From Candidatus Poribacteria bacterium (lineage in GTDB: Bacteria > Poribacteria > WGA-4E > JAJDTR01), in the NCBI GenBank assembly GCA_022827055.1, contig JAJDTR010000123.1, forward strand, positions 1-45,634: DNA of 45,634 nt, read 5' to 3'. The number at the start of each line of letters is the position of its first letter. The stretch's first letter is position 1. The translations under genes were made by a program, and so were the position numbers. The notes beneath the pieces were generated by a model. The model had not been told where the DNA came from. It made no database searches and saw nothing but the letters and a program-made list of their open reading frames with translations. Below, in pieces: positions 8,376-17,282 of this stretch.

Positions 8376-10757
8376 TCAAGGATTGGGTGTTAATCTCAGT
8401 GTGTGGGCTGCAGATCCGGGCAGAAAGGGCAGCCACTCCCCTCGCACCCAATAGTCGTGCTGGTCCTTGTAGTTCTTTGATACAGGGTTGCCCGATTGAC
8501 CACAGGGCATATGCAGGCTTCCATCCAGACCGTGTCCCGGAGAAACGACCATGCGCACAGATGCGCGCGGCGACCGAACGCAACCCTCACTACCCGGCAG
8601 CGGGTTCCTCGGCATGTTCAGAAATCTACCCAAGACCGGAAAAACACCCAAAGGGTGTGAGATTGTCGGTCTGTGAATCCTGCCCCATGTCACTTGGTCC
8701 AACGATTTGCAGTTGTATTCATTACAAAGTTGGTCGATGGCTAGTTCCAACTTTGAAAGGATGAACTCGTCCCAGTCTTGATAAGTCTCCGGATCCGGAA
8801 GGGTTTCCGGAATCTTTTCGGCGAGAAGCATCTGGAGAGGGACATCCATGGCCCGCCAGGTGTACAGGAAATTACTGTCCGCTTCGTGGCAACGCGCCAA
8901 AAATGGCGCAAAAACATCCTCAGCCAGGATTATCCGGAACCGAACCAAGAGTGCGAAAGCCACGCTTTCGAGCTCCGCTCTACCATCCCAAGCGGCTAGA
9001 TGTTTATGCGCTTGGGTTAAGCGCGGAACATCTTCGATAACACCGTCGGTCAAAACGGACAATGCCAACTGTTGGTAGAATTCATAAAACTCGAACCTCG
9101 TATCCAACTGGAGTTGAAACATGTCCTGTTCGGTGACTTGCTCCATCGCGTCCAATCGTTCACTGATTCTGTACGCACGGTAGCTATTTGCAAAGTTATG
9201 ACCGATTGTGTAGGGATAGTCCTTCCCGAGCGTCCTATTATTCGCCGTCGCTAGAAAACCGTCTGGCGGAGCCACTAGGCGCGGCAGTTCCGAAGGTGGA
9301 ATATAACCGTCCCAACCGATGTTACCATCCGCCCAAGATTCCGTGGTAGATCCATCGAATCCCGTACGGATAGGAATACGACCGCAATAGGTCCATCCGA
9401 TGCGACCACTCAGGTCAGCCGCGACTACGTTCAACGGCGGGCCGCCGAAGCGATTCATCGCATCCAGGGCATCTTCCAGCGACTTTGCCTCATCCATATC
9501 AAGCAAACCGACATCCACCCCGTCGGGGTGCTGCGCAGTGGCATGCATGGCAACCGGGTTACCCATCAATGCGGTTTCACTCACGGGCCCCCAGATTGTC
9601 AGCTTGACCGGATGGACTACGTGTTTGCCGCCCTTAATTTTGATCTGTTCGTTAACAACTTCAAACCGGGTCCATCCGCTTGAGGTTTTGTATTCGTCCG
9701 GATTGTGGGGATTAATCTCCAATCGCACCAAATCAAGGAAATCTCCGCTGATATTGGTGAAACCCCATGCCACATGCCCGTTAGATCCGATGATGACAGC
9801 GGGCACACCCGGCAAAACAATGCCAGTGGTTTCTACGCTTCCATATCGAAGGGACGCTCGATACCACAAATTCGGTACGGAGAGACCTACATGTATATCG
9901 TTAGCCACAATTGCGCGGCCATCAAGGGTCTTGGAGCCATCCACTGCCCAGTTGTTCGATCCAATTCCCAGATCTGTTGGTTGAACCAGTTTTGTTCGCA
10001 TCGCTTTTCGTGTTTGATCTCGGCGAATTGAAGCGAATGCCTCGACCGGAATCGGCTGAATGGGACGGTGGGAGTCGGATCCGCCCAAGATGATCTGCGT
10101 ATAGCTTTCGGTGTCCGGGGTGAGGAATGCGACAACCTCTGGCGGAAGAGATTCTTCCATGATGGACAGCATTCTCTCTTCATCATCGCTGAAGGAGAGC
10201 ATTTGAAACATGTTTTGCGCGACAAGAATGCTGTCCTCCGGTTTCCAAGGTTCGGGGCGATAGCGCAGGAGGAGACATTCAATAGGAGGGGTTCGCATCT
10301 GTCCAATAAATGCGTTCACTCCATCGGCGTAGGCAGCAAGGAGTTCTTTCTGTTCATCTGGAAGGTGGGCAACGATTTTGGATGCCACTCGGTTGAAACC
10401 GATAACCCTTTGCCCCTTATCAGTTTCGATAGTGGCGTCGCCGAGGATTTCGGAAAGCCGACCGGCAGCGCGTCGGCGCAGCAGATCCATCTGGAAGAGC
10501 CTGTCCTGCGCGGTCACAAATCCTAGCGCCATGACCGCATCCCTTCGAGTTTGTGCGCTAATCGTTGGAATTCCCAGGCGATCCCTAGTTATTGTGACCG
10601 GCGAGCCCAGTCCTTCAACTTGTATCTCGCCGTCACGTACGGGCAGGGATGCGCGAAGCTTCAAAATAATGAAAGTACTCACGACTATCAAGACGAAAAA
10701 AACAACCAATGACAGATATATCACAATCTTCAAAATACCTCTCCGATAACGTGCCAT
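8376..10757 (-). CDS. Penicillin acylase family protein (N-terminal nucleophile amidohydrolase)
   Basis: Predicted periplasmic or membrane-anchored Ntn-hydrolase that cleaves amide bonds; family members act on beta-lactam side chains, acyl-homoserine lactones or other N-acyl amides, so the natural substrate is open. An N-terminal membrane helix or signal anchor spans about residues 10-32. The alpha-chain region has GIPTISA and the QDRLFQMDLLRR signature. A GSNNWAV motif follows a spacer region; its Ser (about residue 267 from the ATG) is the expected N-terminal nucleophile of the beta chain after self-processing. The length (793) is normal for the family. ATG 10757 is preferred; a GTG at 10766 would add three residues. 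It is divergent from the PmoA-like gene across a 378-nt gap. Confidence 0.88.
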   Translation of the reverse strand: MARYRRGILKIVIYLSLVVFFVLIVVSTFIILKLRASLPVRDGEIQVEGLGSPVTITRDRLGIPTISAQTRRDAVMALGFVTAQDRLFQMDLLRRRAAGRLSEILGDATIETDKGQRVIGFNRVASKIVAHLPDEQKELLAAYADGVNAFIGQMRTPPIECLLLRYRPEPWKPEDSILVAQNMFQMLSFSDDEERMLSIMEESLPPEVVAFLTPDTESYTQIILGGSDSHRPIQPIPVEAFASIRRDQTRKAMRTKLVQPTDLGIGSNNWAVDGSKTLDGRAIVANDIHVGLSVPNLWYRASLRYGSVETTGIVLPGVPAVIIGSNGHVAWGFTNISGDFLDLVRLEINPHNPDEYKTSSGWTRFEVVNEQIKIKGGKHVVHPVKLTIWGPVSETALMGNPVAMHATAQHPDGVDVGLLDMDEAKSLEDALDAMNRFGGPPLNVVAADLSGRIGWTYCGRIPIRTGFDGSTTESWADGNIGWDGYIPPSELPRLVAPPDGFLATANNRTLGKDYPYTIGHNFANSYRAYRISERLDAMEQVTEQDMFQLQLDTRFEFYEFYQQLALSVLTDGVIEDVPRLTQAHKHLAAWDGRAELESVAFALLVRFRIILAEDVFAPFLARCHEADSNFLYTWRAMDVPLQMLLAEKIPETLPDPETYQDWDEFILSKLELAIDQLCNEYNCKSLDQVTWGRIHRPTISHPLGVFPVLGRFLNMPRNPLPGSEGCVRSPRASVRMVVSPGHGLDGSLHMPCGQSGNPVSKNYKDQHDYWVRGEWLPFLPGSAAHTLRLTPNP

Positions 10758-10766
10758 AGTGGCCAC

Positions 10767-11144
10767 TCTAGATTAAGTCTTCACTTCAGAAATCATGCCA
10801 ATCTCCAATAAAGCTAATACCTCACCGTACTGGCCCCAATTCAATGAAAGATGTATTGATACATTAGGCTGCACTGAATGCTCCTCATTAGTCGTCTTGA
10901 GTTACGCTTGTTGCAAATCTATCGACCTTCCGTTGAAAGTGCAATCCTCAGCCACCGTATAGATATATCAGAGGACACATCCAAATGTATTCAGATTGTA
11001 ACCGTTTTCCATCCGCGTGGCAAGTCCCAGAACCTTCAAATTCAGAGTGGCCGCATCCAGTATTACTTGCTCGCGCGGCTTGCGTTCAAATTTATTGCGT
11101 GGTATCATGCCCTCGTTCGTAATCTCCAAACCGACAGGTAGTCT
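10767..11144. other. Intergenic region between divergent genes
   Basis: No gene, strong palindrome or terminator was seen. It should hold the promoters of the penicillin acylase gene (minus) and the PmoA-like gene (plus). One weak plus-strand candidate is TTGCGT (11080-11085), a 17-nt spacer, then TATCAT (11103-11108). Confidence 0.4.
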
Positions 11145-12305
11145 ATGCCAGAAAGGAGCCAATCATTGGCGGAAAATCAAAAAGCGATTGTAAGAATTAA
11201 TGCAGAATCGGTCGATCGGAGCAACGACCTTGTGCGTTTAAATTTCAAGCCGAAACTCCATTTCGACGATTGGCAGGAGGGGACTTCGAGGCCTGTTATG
11301 TCCAGAATTGATTCGGACGGAAATATAGTCAACGCGGATGTCCCGTGCCAGTTCGAGCCTACGACTCGTGAACTTGCATGGCTTACGGGCGAGTTGCCCC
11401 TGGGAACAACCGCGCACTATGCCATCCGGTACACGAATGAGCCCCTACCAGAGACTCGTTATCGGATTGAGCAGAAACCCGCACACCTACTCATATCTGT
11501 CGATGGTGCGTTATTCACCAGATACAATTTCCTCGGTGTCTGGAAACCTTACTTTTGGCCCCTCAACGGGAATCATGGAAGTGTCGTGCGCGGCGCCGGT
11601 GGAGGCGATCACCCCCACCATACCGGGCTTTACCTCGCCTACGGAGGGCACGGCGAAGGCGGATCGGCAAACATATGGTCGGACTGGGATGAACCGCCCT
11701 ATGGTCCCTGTGGCAAGATGCTGCACCAGCGGTTTGTCCGAATCACCGAGGGAAACGTGTACGCCGAATTTGTCGAAGACCTCATCCATGTTAACGGCGA
11801 TGGCGAGGTCATCATGACGGAAGAGCGAACCGCCCGCATTTGGTATGGGGACAATGAACGCCGATTCTTGGAAATCACCCACGAAACCACACCGCCGCTG
11901 GACATCGGTGCGCGTCAGTTTCTTTTTGTGGCGCGACTAAATCCGTCGATGGATGTACCGGAAAAAGGGCATGTTGAAAACTCCGAAGGTCAAATTGGCA
12001 GAGCGCAGGTTCACCATCAACGCGCGCGATGGTGCGATTTATGCGGCACTGTGGGCGATGGAATAAACGGAATGGCGTTTTTCGATCACCTGCAAAACGC
12101 CGAACATCCGGGCTTTTTCGGGGAAATCGCCGTACCGGAACAGATGAGCATTCTCCACCACCCACCTGATGAGTTGGAAAATGACCGATTTCGCCTGCAG
12201 TTCGGAGTCTATGTCCATGCAGGCATCACGCCACAGGCGGATGTCGAAAGGCATTATGCGTGCTACGTGAATCCGGTGAGGACGGAGATTATCGCAGATT
12301 CGTAA
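11145..12305 (+). CDS. PmoA-like protein (DUF6807 family)
   Basis: Member of the family usually labelled 'methane oxygenase PmoA' in databases, although relatives in heterotrophs are not true methane monooxygenase subunits; many lie near sugar-metabolism genes and the activity is unknown. The family signature DHPHHTGLYLAYG lies near residue 160, followed by ANIWSDW and, later, VYVHAG close to the C-terminus. There is no signal peptide, so a cytoplasmic location is likely. Start choice is uncertain: ATG 11145 has no good ribosome-binding site, whereas an in-frame TTG at 11166 has AAGGAG 7 nt upstream and would shorten the protein by seven residues. Clustered His residues in the signature could bind metal (inference). 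Confidence 0.82.
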   Translation: MPERSQSLAENQKAIVRINAESVDRSNDLVRLNFKPKLHFDDWQEGTSRPVMSRIDSDGNIVNADVPCQFEPTTRELAWLTGELPLGTTAHYAIRYTNEPLPETRYRIEQKPAHLLISVDGALFTRYNFLGVWKPYFWPLNGNHGSVVRGAGGGDHPHHTGLYLAYGGHGEGGSANIWSDWDEPPYGPCGKMLHQRFVRITEGNVYAEFVEDLIHVNGDGEVIMTEERTARIWYGDNERRFLEITHETTPPLDIGARQFLFVARLNPSMDVPEKGHVENSEGQIGRAQVHHQRARWCDLCGTVGDGINGMAFFDHLQNAEHPGFFGEIAVPEQMSILHHPPDELENDRFRLQFGVYVHAGITPQADVERHYACYVNPVRTEIIADS

Positions 12306-12432
12306 GGGCAGACATCATTGCGCCATCCGAGCTGTTTCCCGGAGTTTTATAGCATTACCACTTCCCGCGCCAAACAAATTCCGAGGAATCAGGACGCATG
12401 TGTCCATTAACTCATCAATTTGATTAAACGTG

Positions 12433-13872
12433 TCATCGCACTTCGGATCTCAAGAAGGCTAAAACACTCACTAGAGAAATCACCACAAAAAACAGTATAA
12501 GCAAGCCAAAATCCTTCAGTGTCTCGCCTGCTATAAAGCTTTTATTTGAAAACTGTTCAAAACGCGGAACGCTCGAAAAGGGTACAGGCTTGTTACACAA
12601 CCCCTCTTTGAGGTAGAAGATGTGGGGACTGTCGGGATCGGTGCTGTCTGTTTCTTTGATGAATTCTGTAAACTGTTGCCGATACCGCCGAGCAGCCTCT
12701 ACAAATTCATTGTGTCCGGCAAATCCTGTTCTCGCCAAAGATTCCATCCCGTAATTATAAATGACTGTCGGAGAAAGACGTAAAATCTGACGAGCAAATT
12801 GTACTTGAGCGAACTGTGCATCAAGATGTTCATCATCAATGCGACTTGCTTTTTTCCATCGATTTGTGATGTAATCCGCCCACCACTCAAGTGCTCTTCT
12901 GTCGGGGTTGGGATCTTTTGGGGAACCGTATTTGAACATCTCCCCATAATCCATTGCCTCCATCCGTGATGCTGCGATTCTTTTCTCTTGAATTTCTCGC
13001 TGTGACGCGACTGTATGAAAAGTACTGACCACGGTACCAATCGTATTCGGTATTAGAACTACCAAAACAATCCAGATGAGCAACATCACGACAAGGCTGG
13101 TTGACGAATGCGACACACTGCTCGAAACTGCTAAACCTAATCCGATAAATAGAGAGATATAAATAAACGAAAAAGCTAACATCAATCCGATACGCGTCCA
13201 GTCGGCTCCGTGGAGAGACACAACCCCTGACAGGTTCACAATTAACGCGCTTAGCAGAATCCCGGTCAGCATCGGTATTGCAATAACGATGAAAGCGCCA
13301 AGAAACTTGCCCGCGAGGACACTCGCGCGCGACACGGCGTTCGACAAAACCAGTGCCAGCGTGCCGTTTTCTCGTTCTCCCGAAATGGCATCAAAGGTTA
13401 GGAGAATTGCCACGAAGCTCAGCACAAGGCCGATGATATAAACCCAGTCCAGTGCTCCAAATTCCGGAATCATCAAATTCTGTTGATAGCTGTCTGGTAC
13501 ATATTGTAATCTCCACGGTGCACTATAACTGTATTTGTTCCCCCACGAAAAACTGCTAGGAAATTCAGCGGCAATGTGCATCGGCAATGCGTCGTCCTGA
13601 TCAGCAGCGCAAAATGCCAAAGGACTCGGGCGTTTGTACAACGCTATTGGACCTCGCGTAGCCAACTCGTTTAGCTGTCGGCAACTCTCCCGGATTTGAT
13701 CGTTGACCCAAGCCCTATTTGATGAATATTCTGCAAGTTTCTGCTTATGATCGCCGCTGACAAAGATAAATGTCCCCAACACCAAGAGCGATGTTACAGC
13801 TACAAGGCTTAGCGCAAAACGGAGGGACATCAAATGATCAAGAATCTCGCGCTTCATGATTTGGAAGAACAT
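12433..13872 (-). CDS. ABC-2 type transporter permease (DUF3526-like), B-type, pair 3
   Basis: A 479-residue inner-membrane permease of the B subtype: start MFFQIMKRE, external loop with KRPSPLAFC, motif GERENGTLAL after helix 2, ARTGFAGHNEF in the external domain, and a final helix near 452-473. It is more diverged from the other two B proteins than they are from each other. ATG 13872 has AAGGA 9 nt upstream. It follows the A-type gene at 14205-15716 on the same strand, with a 332-nt gap that contains a 30-bp perfect palindrome. It converges with the PmoA-like gene. No ATPase gene is adjacent. Confidence 0.85.
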   Translation of the reverse strand: MFFQIMKREILDHLMSLRFALSLVAVTSLLVLGTFIFVSGDHKQKLAEYSSNRAWVNDQIRESCRQLNELATRGPIALYKRPSPLAFCAADQDDALPMHIAAEFPSSFSWGNKYSYSAPWRLQYVPDSYQQNLMIPEFGALDWVYIIGLVLSFVAILLTFDAISGERENGTLALVLSNAVSRASVLAGKFLGAFIVIAIPMLTGILLSALIVNLSGVVSLHGADWTRIGLMLAFSFIYISLFIGLGLAVSSSVSHSSTSLVVMLLIWIVLVVLIPNTIGTVVSTFHTVASQREIQEKRIAASRMEAMDYGEMFKYGSPKDPNPDRRALEWWADYITNRWKKASRIDDEHLDAQFAQVQFARQILRLSPTVIYNYGMESLARTGFAGHNEFVEAARRYRQQFTEFIKETDSTDPDSPHIFYLKEGLCNKPVPFSSVPRFEQFSNKSFIAGETLKDFGLLILFFVVISLVSVLAFLRSEVR

Positions 13873-13994
13873 GGATAATATCCTTGTTGTTACCCGTCGA
13901 CAACGAGTGCAGTGCCTGTCTGCAATCCGGGGAGAAAGTCATTTTCGTTTAATTGAGTTACTACGCACTCTTGAAGATTTAATCCCTGGACTTG

Positions 13995-14024
13995 TGTAGG
14001 GAATAACGATCGTTATTCCCTACA
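13995..14024. repeat. 30-bp perfect palindrome
   Basis: TGTAGGGAATAACGA (13995-14009) is followed immediately by its exact reverse complement (14010-14024). It lies between the A and B genes of permease pair 3, about 120 nt upstream of the B start. It could be a member of the GTAGG palindrome family, an operator, or a processing/attenuation hairpin. No T-tract follows on either strand. The rest of 13873-14204 shows nothing recognisable. Confidence 0.85.
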
Positions 14025-14204
14025 GTGTAATCACTAAATTAAGTGGATTTGAGCGAGTTTCGGTCATCAAATCGAAGATGGAATTCCCACCTGCGATGGT
14101 CAAGGATTGATTTCAAGGCAGATGTGTGCAGGTGTAAGCAGACGATAGTGCAAATTACAGCCCTTGCTTACAACAAGAATTGGAGGTAGATTTTGTATTG
14201 CCAA

Positions 14205-15716
14205 TCAACTCACATCTGACCTTAGAAACAGCAAATAGGTAAGAAGAAAGAAAACGACGTTCAGAAGAATCAATACTCCGATATTAAAACTCATCCGTGA
14301 GAGAATCGCTGACAACGGCTCGGGGCGTTCGCGAAAAATGGGGATGTCGCCGGCGTTTATTTTTTTGAATGCCTCCAGGTTATACCACGCTTCCGATTCG
14401 AATGCGTTCTGATCGCGTAAGTACCGGATTAACTCGAGTCGGTATCGTCTAGCGTCATCCAGAAACCGGAGATGGCTGTCCAGATCCGTTCCGGTAAGGA
14501 TTGCAGTCGCGTGCCAATAAACGGATGCCGGAGAGAAACTGGATATCTGTTGCGTCAATTTTGCTTGACGAATCGGGTTTTGGATTAAATACTCTTTCCT
14601 TAACCTGCCAACTTCATCTGCATATTGAATATTTAACTCCTCTTGGAAGTTCAGGAACTCGTGAAACGTAGGCAGTTGATCTGGAGGACCGCTGAAGGAT
14701 CCGGAATATTCGTGACAAATGAGTGTCCAAGAACCTGTCGAACCATTGAATGACAGTTCGAAATCCCGTTTCTTTTTGAAATCCTCGAGTTCACGCATGA
14801 AATTTTCCCACAATTCATGCAGCCGGTGCAGCGAGGGGTCTCCTCTTTTGGACGACAGTAAGTGTATATAACCCTCGTTGCTCACGTGGGCATCCGATTT
14901 GATGGGCAGCAGCTTGGAGACAGCAAAAGCGCTGGCTCTGGGAAAAATCAGCACGAACAAGACCCAAAAGAACATGGTGAGAATCAAGGCTGTCGTTGTG
15001 CGTCCTACCCAGGTTGAAAACAGGATGCCCAATGTAAAAAACACGGACATATATATCAGGGAAACCAGGCAAAAGATACCAATCCGCCCCCAATCCGACA
15101 CACTGATGACGACATAAGGCGATAGGAATACAAAGAGCATCGCCACCAACAGGCTGAATACCAAGGGAATGGTTAAACTTAATATCCCGCCCAAATATTT
15201 GCCGAAAAGCAACTTACCCCGCGGTATAGGATTCGACAACACAAGCGCCAGTGTGCCGCTCTGACGCTCGCCAGCGATGGCGTCGTAGGAGAACAAAAAT
15301 GCCAGGAGGCTAATCACAATTTGAAATACAAGTGTCAGGTCGGTTCGGGGAAAAACGACGAGATAGGGATTGTCCGATCCGTGTTGCGTCGTTTTCACCG
15401 GCACCACCACGTGGGAGACTTTCACGCTGTTACCTAGGCGTCCCCCCAGCCCTTCATTCAATATACTTAGCAAAGGAGGTTTTTTCTCGGCACTTGGGCT
15501 ATGACTATATGAAATTTGAGAATATGTCTGGATGTTGCGAACTTCATTTGTATTTGCATCCACGGCGCGCCGATAGTCGCCTAGGCGATGTGTGTAACTC
15601 CGCACAAGTACCCACGTGTTAAGGCTTACCAAACCGGTGCAAATGATTAGCCCGAGTAAAAAGCGGAGTGTAAGAATGTTTGCTAGAAACTCACGCCAAA
15701 TGATAATCCTTAACAT
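14205..15716 (-). CDS. ABC-2 type transporter permease (DUF3526-like), A-type, pair 3
   Basis: A 503-residue inner-membrane permease of the A subtype: start MLRIIIWREFLAN, a shortened external loop 1, motif GERQSGTLAL after helix 2, KYLGG at the start of helix 3, and an external domain containing LTGTDLDSHLRFL; the last helix precedes a C-terminal LRSDVS. ATG 15716 is chosen because it aligns with the paralogues; extending to the TTG at 15755 would add 13 residues with no supporting homology. It is the first gene of pair 3 and lies just downstream of the divergently unrelated XRE gene on the same strand (97-nt gap). Confidence 0.83.
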   Translation of the reverse strand: MLRIIIWREFLANILTLRFLLGLIICTGLVSLNTWVLVRSYTHRLGDYRRAVDANTNEVRNIQTYSQISYSHSPSAEKKPPLLSILNEGLGGRLGNSVKVSHVVVPVKTTQHGSDNPYLVVFPRTDLTLVFQIVISLLAFLFSYDAIAGERQSGTLALVLSNPIPRGKLLFGKYLGGILSLTIPLVFSLLVAMLFVFLSPYVVISVSDWGRIGIFCLVSLIYMSVFFTLGILFSTWVGRTTTALILTMFFWVLFVLIFPRASAFAVSKLLPIKSDAHVSNEGYIHLLSSKRGDPSLHRLHELWENFMRELEDFKKKRDFELSFNGSTGSWTLICHEYSGSFSGPPDQLPTFHEFLNFQEELNIQYADEVGRLRKEYLIQNPIRQAKLTQQISSFSPASVYWHATAILTGTDLDSHLRFLDDARRYRLELIRYLRDQNAFESEAWYNLEAFKKINAGDIPIFRERPEPLSAILSRMSFNIGVLILLNVVFFLLTYLLFLRSDVS

Positions 15717-15780
15717 AGGCAAGTTTTCGTATTGAGTAGTACCTACGCACTTCAATTCGTAGTTGCCGATTCATCGCAAT

Positions 15781-15794
15781 GCGCACCCTACAAG
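15781..15794 (-). repeat. Half copy of the GTAGGGTGCGC repeat
   Basis: On the minus strand this reads CTTGTAGGGTGCGC, matching the left half of the palindrome at 320-336 (TTTGTAGGGTGCGC). The complementary right half is not preserved. It lies in the short gap upstream of the pair 3 permeases. Confidence 0.4.
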
Positions 15795-15813
15795 ACTTTC
15801 CTGCAGAGGCGAG

Positions 15814-16947
15814 CTAAGGCAACGGCAAATCGTTGAATTCAAAAGAAAGAATTGTTCGAGCGAAAAGGTATTTGAAGCTTATTGTCGTAGCATTGGGGTT
15901 AAGTTCCTTCAGCGTAAAGTATTCCAAGTAGCCCCCGAGATCCGAGCGACGCGGGTGGAAATGACCTTTTATGTATGGCGTATATGTGTTCCCCAAATTG
16001 TCCACGACTTGCCTGATACCCAGGTAGCGCACTTCTAGAGGATTGTTATGTACAAGGTGGATGGCGTTACCATTGCTCATCTCGTTCTCGCGGATACCAT
16101 CGTATCTTATTACAGCATTTTTGAAGCTCTTCGTAATGCCTTTCTCATCAATCGGAATGTCTTCAAACAGAAGAGCGTCGCAGTCGTCTTGATGATGATT
16201 CACAAAATCACGATGGAAGGTGAACTCTGGTCCTTGCAGTGGATAATCACTCCTGATAATTTCGGAAAACCTTCTGAAACTGTCCTCCTCATCACTTACA
16301 TCTCTCCACAGATTCGTATTATAGGAACGATTGCCAAGACTGTCCTCAATATAGTAGTGGGTACTAGAAAGAGCTCCTGCCCTAACGAGTCGTTTTGATT
16401 CGATAATACCAAGATTGTCTTCTATGTCGCCGCGAGTGCCAAGCAGATCGAGGTGCTTGTTGCGGTCTTCACAAAGCAGGTGGAGGAAGAGGAATGGATT
16501 GCTGTACTCCATCTGAGGATTAAAGTCTCCACCATGCATTCGGTGCATTTTGCCAAATAGCGCTTCATGAGCCTCATCCCAATAGATTGACTTGTAAATT
16601 CGTGTAATCGTCAGTGTAACGTCATCATGGGTTTGTGTAAGTTTCTGTCTCAGGTCTTGAGCTTCCCGTTTCTCTCCTTCCTCTCCGACGGTTATCGTCA
16701 CATCGTACGTTCGCTGGAGACGGTCAATTCGTTGATGTAATCTATCCTCGGAGAGTTGGGTGAATAGTTCCTTTTTATCGATCCCCAAAACACGGCTAGC
16801 AAGGATAGCAACATTGTCGGAAGGAAGTTGCTTTCCTGTCTCCCACATTGCAATTGTTTGGCGAGAGGTATGAATCACTTCGGCGAGTTTCTCTTGGGTT
16901 AGATTGTCTACCTTACGATGTTCGGCGATAAGTTTTCCAGTATTCAT
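15814..16947 (-). CDS. XRE-family HTH protein with a large uncharacterised C-terminal domain
   Basis: Residues 5-60 form a helix-turn-helix of the Cro/CI (XRE) type (NLTQEKLAEVIHTSRQ, then WETGKQLPS), so it should bind DNA. A short coiled-coil-like stretch follows to about 95. Residues 100-377 form a domain I do not recognise, rich in charged and aromatic residues, with clustered His (HRMHGGD, FHRDFVNHHQDD, KGHFHPR). XRE proteins normally carry small or cupin C-termini, so this one is unusual. ATG 16947 has GGAGGG 7-8 nt upstream. It stands alone between the permeases and the housekeeping block. The domain could sense a ligand or have enzymatic activity; neither is shown. Confidence 0.75.
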   Translation of the reverse strand: MNTGKLIAEHRKVDNLTQEKLAEVIHTSRQTIAMWETGKQLPSDNVAILASRVLGIDKKELFTQLSEDRLHQRIDRLQRTYDVTITVGEEGEKREAQDLRQKLTQTHDDVTLTITRIYKSIYWDEAHEALFGKMHRMHGGDFNPQMEYSNPFLFLHLLCEDRNKHLDLLGTRGDIEDNLGIIESKRLVRAGALSSTHYYIEDSLGNRSYNTNLWRDVSDEEDSFRRFSEIIRSDYPLQGPEFTFHRDFVNHHQDDCDALLFEDIPIDEKGITKSFKNAVIRYDGIRENEMSNGNAIHLVHNNPLEVRYLGIRQVVDNLGNTYTPYIKGHFHPRRSDLGGYLEYFTLKELNPNATTISFKYLFARTILSFEFNDLPLP

Positions 16948-17282
16948 AAGTTTTCCCTCCGTTCGGTAATGTTGGGAAAAAATAACATAACTCGAACAAA
17001 TTTACTGTCATGAATTTCGTTTTACAACATTGGACTCATTTTCCGTGTTATGGGTTGTATAAGAATTGAATTTTCAGTAGAGAAAGGTCTAGCTCCAAGT
17101 AGTCGGAGCTTCACCTAAACACAAGGAGAATCGGACGCGGGCGGTATGACAAGGATGGGATAGTCGGGGAGTTGTTGTTAGGTGTTGTGTCGGTTTGAAT
17201 CAGCTAAGTATGATACCAGCAAGATTTGGTCTTGTTGTTCGAAACAGGGTTTTTACAACGACATTTTCACGTTCGCGACTCC
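16948..17282. other. Intergenic region, nothing specific seen
   Basis: This AT-rich stretch separates the XRE gene from the end of the pseudouridine synthase gene, both on the minus strand. It should contain the XRE promoter. I see no palindrome, RNA gene or credible ORF. Confidence 0.4.

Noticed and set aside
8164..8583. 139-residue minus-strand ORF
   Set aside because: More than half lies inside the penicillin acylase gene in another frame; it shows no domain and no ribosome-binding site.
9400..9984. 194-residue plus-strand ORF
   Set aside because: It is the antisense shadow of the penicillin acylase gene, with low-complexity Ser/Pro/Thr composition.
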